From an uncultured Chthonomonas sp. (lineage in GTDB: Bacteria; Armatimonadota; Chthonomonadetes; Chthonomonadales; CAJBBX01), in contig CAISJD010000198.1 of NCBI GenBank assembly GCA_903885605.1, positions 27,146 through 91,145 on the forward strand: a stretch of DNA of 64,000 nucleotides, in the 5' to 3' direction. The stretch's first letter is position 1. Every line of letters starts with the position of its first letter. Below, in pieces: positions 35,148 to 43,808 of the stretch. The position numbers and the translations under genes were made by a program. The notes below the pieces were generated by a model. The model had not been told where the DNA came from and made no database searches. It was given only the letters and a program-made list of their open reading frames with translations.

Positions 35148-35474
35148 GTGAGGATCGAGGAGTTCCGAAGGACGGTTCGCCAGGAGTTCGGCAAGCGGCT
35201 GGAGCACGCCACGCCGGCCAATGTGCGCGAGTTCCTGGACAAGATGGGCGAACGCGAGTTCGAGTCGCGAGGGAGCCGCCGGCGTATCGAGATATGCGAG
35301 GAGCAGACCACCTACGAGAGCATCCTGAAGGACTTCTACGCCCGGGTCCTCGAGATGCCGCCGGAGGAGGGCATGATGCTCCTCTGGACGATGTCGTTCG
35401 AGATGTCCTTCGCCATGCTGGAGCACGACCTCTCCGAGAGGTTCGACCACCTCTTCGGCGAGGCGGCGGACTGA
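35148..35474 (+). CDS. Small hypothetical protein
   Basis: I do not recognise this 108-residue protein. It starts at GTG 35148 and has no signal peptide, membrane segment or cysteine motif beyond a single Cys. The composition is highly charged (FRRTVRQEFGKRLEH, REFESRGSRRRIEICEEQ) and predominantly helical, ending in a Met/Phe-rich stretch (MMLLWTMSFEMSFAMLEHDL). It lies 28 bases after pfkA in the same direction and converges with mqnD, whose stop is 7 bases away. The reading frame is the best coding candidate in this strip, but its reality rests on frame length and position only. Confidence 0.55.
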   Translation: MRIEEFRRTVRQEFGKRLEHATPANVREFLDKMGEREFESRGSRRRIEICEEQTTYESILKDFYARVLEMPPEEGMMLLWTMSFEMSFAMLEHDLSERFDHLFGEAAD

Positions 35475-35481
35475 GGTCGCC

Positions 35482-36354
35482 TCAGTCCACGAAGTCGATC
35501 TCGCCCACGCTGGGTGCCAGGCCTCGGCTCCGGGCCTCCTCCAGGAACAGGCGGATGCTCCTCTTGCCTGCCTCGCCCATGTCCACGGTCCAGTGGTTGA
35601 CATACATACCCACGAACCGGTCGGCGGTCTCGGCAGGCATGTCGCGGGCGAAGGTCAACGCGTAGCCCAGGGCATCCGGGCGTTGCTCCAGCCCCAGGAC
35701 GATGCTCTTCTTGATGTCGCGCGAGATCGTGGCGGCCAGGTCGGCGGACAGGTTGCGCCGGATGGCGTTGACGCCGAGCGGCAACGGTAGCCCCGTACGC
35801 TCCTTCCACCAGGCTCCCAGGTCCACCACGAGGCTCAGCCCGGCGTCGCCATAGGTGAGCTGCCCCTCGTGGATCAGCAGGCCCGCATCCACCTCGCCGG
35901 CGATCACCGCGGGCATGATGGCGTCGAAGGGCATCACCCGGTAGCGCACCGCCGCCTCGGCGCCCGTAGCGCCCTCCTCCACCATAGGCTCGTCAAGGAA
36001 GATTGACAGGGCCAGGAAGGCGCTGGTCATCAGCCCCGGAATGGCCACGACCTTGCCGCGCAGGTCCGCCACGGCGGCAGGCTGGGTCGTCACAACCATG
36101 GGACCGTAGCCGTCACCCATGCTGGCGCCGTGGGTCAGGATGGCGTACCGGTCTGCCACGTAGGCGTAGGCATGAACCGAGATGGCGGTGGTCTCAAGCA
36201 GGCCTTCGCGCGCCCACTCGTTGAGCGTCTGGATATCCCGCAGCACATGCTCGTACTGGATGCCCGGGGTCTGTACCGAACCCGAAGCGAGGCCATAGAA
36301 CATGAAGGCATCGTCGGAGTCAGGGCTGTGGCCTATTCGGACGAGTGTAGGCAT
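35482..36354 (-). CDS. mqnD: 1,4-dihydroxy-6-naphthoate synthase MqnD
   Basis: The 290-residue product cleaves cyclic dehypoxanthine futalosine to 1,4-dihydroxy-6-naphthoate, the step after MqnC. It has a periplasmic-binding-protein fold: GHSPDSDDAFMFYGLASG is the MqnD signature, with TAISVHAYAYVADRYAIL, GDGYGPMVVT and EGQLTYGDAGLSLVVDLG following. Family members use a histidine near VHAY/IHEG. No signal peptide is present, so it is cytoplasmic despite the fold. GGAAGGTG precedes the ATG. It is transcribed alone, opposite to mqnE-mqnC 6 kb away. Confidence 0.95.
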   Translation of the reverse strand: MPTLVRIGHSPDSDDAFMFYGLASGSVQTPGIQYEHVLRDIQTLNEWAREGLLETTAISVHAYAYVADRYAILTHGASMGDGYGPMVVTTQPAAVADLRGKVVAIPGLMTSAFLALSIFLDEPMVEEGATGAEAAVRYRVMPFDAIMPAVIAGEVDAGLLIHEGQLTYGDAGLSLVVDLGAWWKERTGLPLPLGVNAIRRNLSADLAATISRDIKKSIVLGLEQRPDALGYALTFARDMPAETADRFVGMYVNHWTVDMGEAGKRSIRLFLEEARSRGLAPSVGEIDFVD

Positions 36355-36405
36355 GCTGAGGGCACCTTCCAGCGGGGACGCACCAGGCGGGCGTCGGGAT
36401 GTAAC

Positions 36406-36433
36406 AGTCTACCAGCCCATGCGGAAGGTGTAA
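36406..36433 (-). promoter_or_regulatory. Candidate promoter of mqnD
   Basis: On the minus strand TTACAC (36428-36433) and TAGACT (36406-36411) are 16 bases apart, each matching four of six consensus bases. They lie about 52 bases before the mqnD ATG. Confidence 0.35.
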
Positions 36434-36563
36434 CCGGCGCGGCGCCACGCGGGTTCCATCGGCAACCATGCAGACGCCGTCCGCCACGATAGGAGAGCAA
36501 GGCTGGTCGTACGGCTACGGGACCGAGGACCGGGCGCGGGGTTGTGGTACGCTAGCCGCAGCC

Positions 36564-37160
36564 ATGAGTACGCGGTTAGCCATCAACCTAATGGAACATG
36601 AGATGCCGACGGCCACACGAGCCGCGGAGACCGACGACCTGCTCGCCGTGCGATGCAGGTCCGGCGACAAGTCCGCGTTCGACGCCATCGTGAGCCGCTA
36701 TCAGGAGCGGCTTATGCGGTTCTCTACGCGGGTCCTGGGGAGCCAGGCTGAGGGCGAGGACGCGGCCCAGGAGGCGCTCATCCGGGCCTACCGGGCCATG
36801 CAGAGCTATCGAACCGAGGGACTGCTGCAGAGCTGGCTCTACCGGATCACGCTGAACGAGTGCCGGAGGCGCATCAGGCGGCGCAAGCTGTTGCTGCCGT
36901 TCGACGCCCTGCGGCGGAAGGACCCCGGACCAGGTCCGGAAGAGCTGGCGGTGGCGGCTGATAGGGCGCACGATGTGCGTGACGCAGTGGCGGCACTGCC
37001 CGACCACTACCGAATCATTATGGTTATGTTTTATTTTGAGAACATGAGCGTCGATGAGATCTCCCGAACGGCAGGCATTTCCGTGAGCGCCGTGAAGGTG
37101 CGGCTTCACCGGGCCAGGGAGCGCCTGCGCCATGGTCTTGCAGAGGGACAGGAGCGATGA
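36564..37160 (+). CDS. ECF-family RNA polymerase sigma factor
   Basis: The protein (198 residues from ATG 36564) has region 2 (DAIVSRYQERLMRFSTRVLG, DAAQEALIRAYRAM, QSWLYRITLNECRRRIRR) for -10 binding. Region 4 (ALPDHYRIIMVMFYFENMSV, DEISRTAGISVSAVKVRLHR) carries the helix-turn-helix for the -35 element. The missing region 3 marks it as an ECF sigma. Several ATGs are possible: 36468, 36564, 36591 and 36603; none has a clear ribosome-binding site. I chose 36564 as the first that leaves a normal short N-terminus. Its stop overlaps the anti-sigma start as ATGA. Targets are unknown; no ECF-type promoter copy was found upstream. Confidence 0.88.
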   Translation: MSTRLAINLMEHEMPTATRAAETDDLLAVRCRSGDKSAFDAIVSRYQERLMRFSTRVLGSQAEGEDAAQEALIRAYRAMQSYRTEGLLQSWLYRITLNECRRRIRRRKLLLPFDALRRKDPGPGPEELAVAADRAHDVRDAVAALPDHYRIIMVMFYFENMSVDEISRTAGISVSAVKVRLHRARERLRHGLAEGQER

Positions 37161-37606
37161 AGGGCCAACTGAACAGACCGACGAGCGGCCTCCTGACCTG
37201 CAGGCAGGCGCGCGCCCGGATCGACGACTGGCTGGACGAGCGGGACGCCCATATGGGCGAAGACCTGGCTGCCCACGTCGGCTCCTGCGCGGGCTGCCGC
37301 GCCCACGTGCGGCAGTGGAACGAGATCGAGCTGGTGCTGCGAGGCGCCGCCGCCGAGGTGCTCGAGCCGACGCCGACGAAGGCTCGCCGGCGTCCTGCCG
37401 TCCGCGGGCTACGGCTGGCGGCCGCGGCGACGTGCGCCATACTCCTGCTGGCCGTCATCTGGACCGCCGTCGCGCGGCCGCGAGCGCTCATGGCCTGGCG
37501 CAACACCGGCCATGCGACCGGCCGGGGACGTACCTGGCAGGCTCCCACCAGCAATCCCGGCGCCGCCGTGGAGCCACGGGACCTGCCCATGGCTACCACG
37601 CCGTAG
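37157..37606 (+). CDS. Zinc-finger membrane anti-sigma factor
   Basis: This 149-residue protein has an N-terminal zinc-binding anti-sigma domain with HVGSCAGCRAHV (H-x3-C-x2-C, about residues 40-51), preceded by LTCRQARARIDDWL. One membrane segment follows (LAAAATCAILLLAVIWTAVA, about 91-110). The remaining 40 residues would lie outside the cytoplasm and are short, Pro/Thr/Asn-rich and without a known sensor fold. It overlaps the sigma gene by 4 bases, the usual arrangement in which the anti-sigma holds its partner until a signal releases it. The short outer tail suggests that a partner protein or proteolysis delivers the signal. Confidence 0.85.
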   Translation: MKGQLNRPTSGLLTCRQARARIDDWLDERDAHMGEDLAAHVGSCAGCRAHVRQWNEIELVLRGAAAEVLEPTPTKARRRPAVRGLRLAAAATCAILLLAVIWTAVARPRALMAWRNTGHATGRGRTWQAPTSNPGAAVEPRDLPMATTP

Positions 37607-37621
37607 GTCGCGCCCCGAGGG

Positions 37622-38914
37622 CTAGAACTCGGTGCCGCTGGTGAACTGGAAGCCCTCCACGCGCAGGGCCGGCACATAGGCGCCGAGGTACGATCCCACC
37701 ACCTCCGGCACACCCACATGCGTAACCGCCGACAGCACCCGTAGCGGGCTATCGTTGAAGCGCATGTTCTTGGCGCCGCCGACCACCTTCCCATCGCGGA
37801 CTACGAAGAGGCCGTCGCGCGTCATGCCCGTGAGCAGCAGCCGCATGGGATCGACGAAACGGATGTACCAGAACCGCGTCACCAGCAGGCCCTCTTCGGT
37901 GGCGGCGACCATCTCATCCACCGTGGTTCCGCCGCCATCGATCACCATGTTCGTCGGTCGGCCCACGAACGGCCGCCCGCTCTTGGACGCCCAGTAGCGC
38001 GAGTTGGCCAGGTTCTGGAGGACGCCCTCGCGGATCCAGTCGACGCTCATTGCGGGCAGGCCGTCCTCCACGAAGGAGGCACCGGGGCTGAGCGGATGGG
38101 CCGGCTCACTGCGAAGGGAGATCGACGGCGCGGCGATCCGGGCGCCGACCTTGCCGGTGAAGGCGCTCCGCCCCTCGTCGGCCGACTTCGCGTCCAGCGA
38201 CCAGAGCATGAAGGCCAGCAGCTCGGCCACCGCCGCCGGCTCAAGGATCACGGTCGTGGGCTTGGCAGGCGATGCTACGGGACCGGCCGCCGTGAGGGCC
38301 TTCCCGACCGCGGTGGCCGACACGGCGCCGGCATCGACCTGCGAGAGCTGCCATCCGCCGCCGGAGGCCCAACCGGAGCTGTCAGCGCCCAGGGCGGAGC
38401 AGACCAGCTCGGCCGAGGTGGCGCGATGGTAGGCCCGATGCCCGGACGAGTTCAGCAGTGCCGTAAAGCCGGACTCGGTGGCATAGCTGCCCGCGCCGCG
38501 GAGTCCGGCGGCAATCACGGGCTTCAGGGTCTGCACGACGACCTGAGCCCGGGCCTCGGGGCCGCACTCGGCCACGGCGTCGTCCCACGCCTGTACGGTC
38601 GGGCAATCGATCGGTCCCGGCGGAGGCATGAACTCGGTGTCCGGCGCCGCCACGCGGGCAATGGCCTCGGCGCGCTGCACCGCATCCCGAACGCCCTCAG
38701 CCGTCAGCAGGTTGGTGCGCGACCGGCCCAGTCGGCAGCCGAAGGCCGATTTCACCGAGAGCTGCACGTTGGCCTTGGCCACATTCTGGGTGATGCTGTT
38801 GTTGGCGAACCGGGTGGAGCCCACGTTGGTCCCGCTCAGCACCAGTTCGGTGTGCTCTGCGGTGGCATGGCGAAGGGCCTGCTCCAGCAGCTGCTGGGCC
38901 TCGTTCTCAGTCAT
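37622..38914 (-). CDS. TldD/PmbA-family protein, TldE-like
   Basis: The 430-residue protein matches the TldE/PmbA half of the TldD-TldE metalloprotease, which unfolds and cuts peptides such as antitoxins and RiPP precursors. Seen are STRFANNSITQNV at the N-terminus, KSAFGCRLGRSRTN, and the C-terminal VIDGGGTTVDEM and RDGLFVVRDGKVVGGAKNMR with FNDSPLRVL. The zinc-binding HExxxH of TldD is absent, as expected for TldE. TldE needs TldD for activity, yet no tldD lies next to it; the neighbours upstream are comEA, asnS and leuS. AAGGAGG precedes the ATG. The gene is probably the last of that operon. Confidence 0.88.
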   Translation of the reverse strand: MTENEAQQLLEQALRHATAEHTELVLSGTNVGSTRFANNSITQNVAKANVQLSVKSAFGCRLGRSRTNLLTAEGVRDAVQRAEAIARVAAPDTEFMPPPGPIDCPTVQAWDDAVAECGPEARAQVVVQTLKPVIAAGLRGAGSYATESGFTALLNSSGHRAYHRATSAELVCSALGADSSGWASGGGWQLSQVDAGAVSATAVGKALTAAGPVASPAKPTTVILEPAAVAELLAFMLWSLDAKSADEGRSAFTGKVGARIAAPSISLRSEPAHPLSPGASFVEDGLPAMSVDWIREGVLQNLANSRYWASKSGRPFVGRPTNMVIDGGGTTVDEMVAATEEGLLVTRFWYIRFVDPMRLLLTGMTRDGLFVVRDGKVVGGAKNMRFNDSPLRVLSAVTHVGVPEVVGSYLGAYVPALRVEGFQFTSGTEF

Positions 38915-38965
38915 GTGGGCCTCCTTGGCCTGGTTCGACGGGGCGCACGGTTACGCCCGATTGCG

Positions 38966-39664
38966 TTACCGAACTCGAACGAACGGCTGTAGCTTAGAGA
39001 AAGTCTTCTCGCCGATCCCCGATACATCCATCAGCTGCTCCGCGGCCGTGAACCTGCCGCTCTGCCGCCGGTGCTCCACGATGCGGGCGGCCATGGAGGG
39101 CCCGATGCCGGGCAGCCGCTGCAACTCATCGGCTGAGGCGCTGTTGATGTCCACGGTCCCCTCGCCCACCGTCCGCAGCTTCTTCGGGCCGTCGTGGCGG
39201 TCACCGGTCGGCCCGCGCCCTCGGGACGCAACCACCGCGGGCGGCCGCACCTCGGGCACAGAGGCGTCGCCCTTCCTCAGCACCACCAGCTGGCGGCCGT
39301 CGTCCAGCCTCTCGGCCAGGTTGATGCTCTGCAGGTCGGCCTCCGGTGTGGCTCCGCCTGCGGCTGCCACGGCGTCCTGCGTTCGCGCCCCGGGCTTCAG
39401 CGTCACCACGCCCGGCTTCGCCACCGCCCCGATGACGTGGACTACGATCGGTCCGGCCGCCGCGGCAGCCCCCTCGGAGCCGGTAGTCGGCTGAAGCTGA
39501 CCCGGCGGCGAGACCGTGATCTCTTCCTCGACGGCCCTGCCGCGGCCGAAGAAAGCCACGGAGGCCATCACCAGCAACGCCAGCAGGAGCACTGCCGCCG
39601 CCACGATCTGGCCCGCGTTCCATGCGATGCCCTGCCTGTCTCCGCCCGCCGGTTCAGTCGACAC
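38966..39664 (-). CDS. comEA: ComEA-like DNA-binding protein (SLBB plus helix-hairpin-helix)
   Basis: The 232-residue product starts with one membrane anchor (IVAAAVLLLALLVMASVAFF, about 19-38), then an SLBB domain (VVHVIGAVAKPGVVTL, LQSINLAERLDDGRQLVV). A C-terminal pair of helix-hairpin-helix motifs follows: VDINSASADELQRLPGIGPS and LMDVSGIGEKTFSKL. In competent bacteria ComEA binds incoming DNA outside the inner membrane and passes it to ComEC. No comEC is in the window; an unusual DprA-like gene lies at 56109. The GTG at 39664 lies 12 bases after asnS, so the gene is co-transcribed with the tRNA synthetases. Confidence 0.88.
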   Translation of the reverse strand: MSTEPAGGDRQGIAWNAGQIVAAAVLLLALLVMASVAFFGRGRAVEEEITVSPPGQLQPTTGSEGAAAAAGPIVVHVIGAVAKPGVVTLKPGARTQDAVAAAGGATPEADLQSINLAERLDDGRQLVVLRKGDASVPEVRPPAVVASRGRGPTGDRHDGPKKLRTVGEGTVDINSASADELQRLPGIGPSMAARIVEHRRQSGRFTAAEQLMDVSGIGEKTFSKLQPFVRVR

Positions 39665-39676
39665 CTGGCTGCGCCG

Positions 39677-41068
39677 CTAAAACTCCGCGCTGCCCGGAGT
39701 GCGCGGGAATGGGATCACGTCGCGGATGTTCTTCATGCCGGTGAGGTACATCAGGATGCGCTCGACGCCCAGCCCGAAGCCCGCGTGCGGGACGGAGCCG
39801 AACCGCCGCAGGTCGAGGTACCACCAGTAAGGCTCGAGGTCCAGGCCCTGCTCGACGATGCGCGCCTGCAGCACGTCGTGCCGCTCCTCGCGCTGGCTAC
39901 CGCCGATGATCTCACCGATCCGCGGAGCCAGCACATCCATGGCGCGCACGGTCTTGCCGTCGTCATTGGCGCGCATGTAGAAGGCCTTGATCTGCTTCGG
40001 GTAGTCGGTGACGATGACCGGACGCTTGAAGGTCTCCTCGGTCAGGAACCGCTCATGCTCGGCCTGCAGGTCGCAGCCCCACTCCACCGGGAACTCCCAC
40101 GTGCGGTCGGCGCGCCGGAGGATCTCCACGGCCTCGGTGTACGTGACGTGCTCGAAATCGACGGACGCCACATGTTCCAGCGTGCCCAGCACCGTCGGGT
40201 CGATGCGCTTCGTGAAGAACTCGATGTCGGCCAGGCAGGTGTCGAGGACGTAACGGATGACGTACTTCAGGAAGTCCTCGGCCAGCCGCATGTCGCCGGC
40301 CAGGTCGCAGAAGGCCATCTCCGGCTCAACCATCCAGAACTCGGCCAGGTGGCGCGGCGTATTGGAGTTCTCCGCCCGGAACGTAGGCCCGAACGTGTAG
40401 ACGTTGCTGAAGGCCAGGGCGAAGATCTCGGCCTCGAGCTGGCCGCTCACGGTCAGGTAGGCGGGCTTGCCGAAGAAGTCCTGCGAGAAGTCGATGGCGC
40501 CTCCCTCGGTCCTCGGCACGTTCTGCATATCCAGCGTGGTGACGCCGAACATGGCCCCGGCGCCCTCACAGTCCGACGCGGTGATGACCGGCGTGTGGAC
40601 GTAGATGAAGCCGCGCTCCTGAAAGAAGCGGTGGATGGCGTAGGAGACGGCATTGCGGACGCGAAAGACGGCGCCGAACGTGTTCGACCGGCTACGCAGG
40701 TGCGCGATGTCGCGGAGGAACTCCATGGTGTGCCCCTTCTTCTGAAGGGGATAGGTCACGGTGTCGGCGCCGCCGTGAACGGCCAAGCCGGTCACCTTGA
40801 GCTCCACCGACTGGCCCGCGCCCGGCGAGGCCACCAGTTCGCCGCCGGCAGTCACCGAGGCGCCCGTGGTTACGAGGGCCAGCGTCTCGGCCGTCAGGAC
40901 GCCGTCATCGATCACCAGCTGCAGGTCCTGCATGCAGCTGCCGTCGTTCACCTGGGCGAAGTGGATGCCCTTGCTGTCGCGCCGCGTCTTCACCCAGCCG
41001 CTGATCTCAACCGACGAGCCCACCGGCATCGCCAGGATGTCGCGCACATAGCCGCCCGGTCCAAGCAT
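39677..41068 (-). CDS. asnS: Asparaginyl-tRNA synthetase
   Basis: The 463-residue class II synthetase has an N-terminal OB anticodon-binding domain ([20 protein letters not shown]). Motif 1 lies around [19 protein letters not shown]. Motif 2 is [20 protein letters not shown], the asparaginyl form. Motif 3 is [28 protein letters not shown] and the aspects NSNTPRH and [10 protein letters not shown] separate it from AspRS. This means the organism can charge tRNA-Asn directly rather than only by transamidation. AAAGGAG precedes the ATG, 19 bases after leuS. Confidence 0.95.
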   Translation of the reverse strand: MLGPGGYVRDILAMPVGSSVEISGWVKTRRDSKGIHFAQVNDGSCMQDLQLVIDDGVLTAETLALVTTGASVTAGGELVASPGAGQSVELKVTGLAVHGGADTVTYPLQKKGHTMEFLRDIAHLRSRSNTFGAVFRVRNAVSYAIHRFFQERGFIYVHTPVITASDCEGAGAMFGVTTLDMQNVPRTEGGAIDFSQDFFGKPAYLTVSGQLEAEIFALAFSNVYTFGPTFRAENSNTPRHLAEFWMVEPEMAFCDLAGDMRLAEDFLKYVIRYVLDTCLADIEFFTKRIDPTVLGTLEHVASVDFEHVTYTEAVEILRRADRTWEFPVEWGCDLQAEHERFLTEETFKRPVIVTDYPKQIKAFYMRANDDGKTVRAMDVLAPRIGEIIGGSQREERHDVLQARIVEQGLDLEPYWWYLDLRRFGSVPHAGFGLGVERILMYLTGMKNIRDVIPFPRTPGSAEF

Positions 41069-41087
41069 GATCCGCTCCTTTGCCTTC

Positions 41088-43751
41088 CTAACCCATGACC
41101 ACGTTAACGAGCTTGCCGGGCACGACGATCACCTTGCGAATGGTCTTGCCGGCGGCCTCCTCGGCCAGCTTGGGGCTGGCCAGGGCCAGCTCGCGCAGGC
41201 CTGCCTCGTCGATGCCCACGGGCGCCGTGATGCGGTCGCGGAGCTTCCCGTTCACCTGCACGATGATGGTCAGCTCCTCGTCGGCGGCCACGGCATCGTC
41301 GTAGCTGGGCCACGGAGCCCGGTAGGTGATGCCCTTGTGGCCCATGCGCTCCCACAGCTCGTCTGCGGTGTGGGGTGCGATGGGCGCCAGGAGCAGCGTG
41401 AGAGCCTCCAGCGCCTCGGCCTTGAGCGCGGCGCGGATCGGATCGGCGTCCGCGCCGCCGTCCGGCGGGCTGTAGAGGTAGAGCTCGTTCACCATCTCCA
41501 TCAGCGCCGCGACGGCTGTGTTGAAGCGGAACGCCTCAATATCCTCGGTCACCTTGCGGATGGTCTGGTGCACCTTGCGGCGGAGCTTGCGGTCGGCCCC
41601 GGCCAGATCCGCGCCGGCCAGGATGGCGCGCCACTCCGGGGTGTACGTCGTCATGTTGGCCATGCACCAGCGCCAGACGCGGTTCATGAAGCGCAATGCG
41701 CCGTGGATGCCCTCGTCGCTCCACTGCACGTTGTCCTCGAAAGGCGCCACGAACATCAGGTAGACGCGGAGGCTGTCAGCGCCGTAGCGCTCGGCGATGT
41801 CGTCCGGCCGCACCACGTTGCCCTTGGACTTTGACATCCGGACCCAGCGCCAGATGATCTCGGCCTCGGGGTAGTCGTCGCGCTCCTCGGGCCGCAGGAC
41901 GATCCAGTCGATCACCTTCTCGTCGCCGCCATCCTCCTCGCCGGCGCTCTCGGATCCGCGCGGACGGCGGCCCGGCGTGTAGGCGAGCATGGAGCCCTGG
42001 TTGCGCAGCTTGGTGAAGGGCTCCACGAAGCCGACGAGGCCGGCGTCGTACATCACCTTGGTCCAGAAGCGGGCGTAGAGCAGGTGCATGACGGCGTGCT
42101 CGGCGCCGCCCGTGTAGAGGTCCACCGGAAGCCAGGCGTCGATGAGCGCACGATCCGCGAAGACCTCAGCATTGTGCGGGTCGGCGAAACGGAGGAAGTA
42201 CCAGGACGAGCAGGCGAAACCGCCCATGGTGTCGGTCTCGCGCCGGGCTGCCGCGCCGCAGTCCGGGCAGGGGGTCTCGACGAACTCGGGGATCGTCGCC
42301 AACGGCGACTCGCCGGTACCGGAGGGCTTGTAGTTCTCCACGTCGGGCAGCAGGACGGGCAGCTGCTCGTCCGGGACGGGCACCTCGCCGCACTGCGGGC
42401 AGTGGACGATGGGGATGGGAGCGCCCCAGTACCGCTGCCGGCTGATGAGCCAGTCGCGGAGCTTGTAGTTTACGCGTCCCTCGCCGACGCCGTGCTGCTC
42501 CAGCCAGCGGACAACGACCCCTACGGTCTCCTTGCTGTTCGGCAGGCCCTCGAAGGGGAAGTCCGGCACTCGGGCGCCCGGACCGGGAGCGAAGGTGCGC
42601 ATGACGCCGCCCTCGGGCTGGGCCGACGCCATCTCGGCGCCGGACTGGTTGCCGCCGGGCTCGGCGTAGACCAGTTCGACCGGTATGTCGAACTTCCTGG
42701 CAAACTCGAAGTCGCGCTGGTCGTGAGCGGGGACCGCCATGATCGCACCGGTCCCGTAGCCCATGAGCACGTAGTCGGCCACCCAGATCGGGATCGGCTT
42801 GCCGTTCACCGGGTTGTCGGCGTAGGCACCGGTGAAGACGCCGGTCTTCGTGCGCTCGGTGCTCATGCGCTCGATGTCGGTCTCGTTGCGTGCCCTCTGC
42901 GCGTAGGCCTCGACCTCGGCGCGCTGCTCGTCCGTGGTAATCTCGGCCACCAGCGGATGCTCCGGCGCAAGCACCATGAAGGTCGCGCCCCAGAGTGTAT
43001 CGGGACGCGTGGTGAAGACCCGGATCGTCGCGTCGTGCCCGTGGACCGCGAAGTCGACCTCGGCTCCCTCGCTCCGGCCGATCCACTCGCGTTGCGACTG
43101 CTTGATGCCCTCGGACCACTCGATCGTGTCGAGGTCGCTCAGGAGCCGCTCGGCGTAGTCGGTGATGCGGAAGTACCACTGCGGCATGGGCCGCTTCTCG
43201 GCCGGCGCGTCGCAGCGCCAGCAACGGCCGTCCTTCACCTCTTCGTTGGCCAGGCCGGTCTTGCAGGAGGGGCACCAGTTGATCGGCGCGTTGGCCCGGT
43301 AGGCCAGGCCGCGCCGGTAGAGGAGCAGGAAGAACCACTGCGTCCACCGGTAGTAGTCCGGCAGGCTGGAGTTGATCTCGCGGCTCCAGTCATACGTGGC
43401 GCCGATGAGCTTCAGGGTGCGCTTGTAGCTGGCGGCGTACTCGGGCACCATGTCGCGCGGGTTGCGGCCGCGCTTGATGGCCTCGTTCTCCGCGGGCTGG
43501 CCGAAGGCGTCCCACCCCATGGGATGGAGCACGTCGAAGCCGCGCATGCTCTTGAAGCGGCAGAAGGCGTCGGTGGGCGCGTAGTTCTTGCAGTGGCCGA
43601 CGGAGAGGCCCGCGCCGGATGGGTACGGGAACATCTCCAGCGCGTAGAACGTGGGCCGCCCGGAGCCGGTCTCAGCCCGGAACGCCGATGTCTCCTCCCA
43701 CGCCGCCTGCCACTTCGCCTCGATCGCCCTGAAGTCGTACCGGTCTTCCAT
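41088..43751 (-). CDS. leuS: Leucyl-tRNA synthetase
   Basis: The 887-residue class I enzyme has the whole LeuRS layout. [18 protein letters not shown] holds the HIGH-type motif, here SVGH instead of HVGH, and [19 protein letters not shown] follows. The zinc module has CPSC and CWRC pairs. The editing domain is in the middle ([20 protein letters not shown]). The Leu-specific and KMSKS region reads [20 protein letters not shown]. Then come the anticodon-binding helices and the C-terminal domain ending near [20 protein letters not shown] precedes the ATG. It is first in an operon with asnS, comEA and tldE. Confidence 0.96.
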   Translation of the reverse strand: MEDRYDFRAIEAKWQAAWEETSAFRAETGSGRPTFYALEMFPYPSGAGLSVGHCKNYAPTDAFCRFKSMRGFDVLHPMGWDAFGQPAENEAIKRGRNPRDMVPEYAASYKRTLKLIGATYDWSREINSSLPDYYRWTQWFFLLLYRRGLAYRANAPINWCPSCKTGLANEEVKDGRCWRCDAPAEKRPMPQWYFRITDYAERLLSDLDTIEWSEGIKQSQREWIGRSEGAEVDFAVHGHDATIRVFTTRPDTLWGATFMVLAPEHPLVAEITTDEQRAEVEAYAQRARNETDIERMSTERTKTGVFTGAYADNPVNGKPIPIWVADYVLMGYGTGAIMAVPAHDQRDFEFARKFDIPVELVYAEPGGNQSGAEMASAQPEGGVMRTFAPGPGARVPDFPFEGLPNSKETVGVVVRWLEQHGVGEGRVNYKLRDWLISRQRYWGAPIPIVHCPQCGEVPVPDEQLPVLLPDVENYKPSGTGESPLATIPEFVETPCPDCGAAARRETDTMGGFACSSWYFLRFADPHNAEVFADRALIDAWLPVDLYTGGAEHAVMHLLYARFWTKVMYDAGLVGFVEPFTKLRNQGSMLAYTPGRRPRGSESAGEEDGGDEKVIDWIVLRPEERDDYPEAEIIWRWVRMSKSKGNVVRPDDIAERYGADSLRVYLMFVAPFEDNVQWSDEGIHGALRFMNRVWRWCMANMTTYTPEWRAILAGADLAGADRKLRRKVHQTIRKVTEDIEAFRFNTAVAALMEMVNELYLYSPPDGGADADPIRAALKAEALEALTLLLAPIAPHTADELWERMGHKGITYRAPWPSYDDAVAADEELTIIVQVNGKLRDRITAPVGIDEAGLRELALASPKLAEEAAGKTIRKVIVVPGKLVNVVMG

Positions 43752-43781
43752 GCCGCTCCCCTTTTCCGTAACGCACCCGCT

Positions 43782-43787
43782 ATTATA
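43782..43787 (-). promoter_or_regulatory. -10 box TATAAT before leuS
   Basis: A perfect TATAAT on the minus strand lies about 30 bases before the leuS ATG, within the 57-base gap after the cysteine desulfurase gene. The -35 region is not well conserved. It would start the leuS-asnS-comEA-tldE transcript. Confidence 0.45.
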
Positions 43788-43808
43788 GATTCGCGGAGGG
43801 TTCGACCG

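Noticed and set aside
43752..43808. T-box leader before leuS
   Set aside because: The gap is 57 bases, too short for a T-box, and no specifier or antiterminator pattern was seen.
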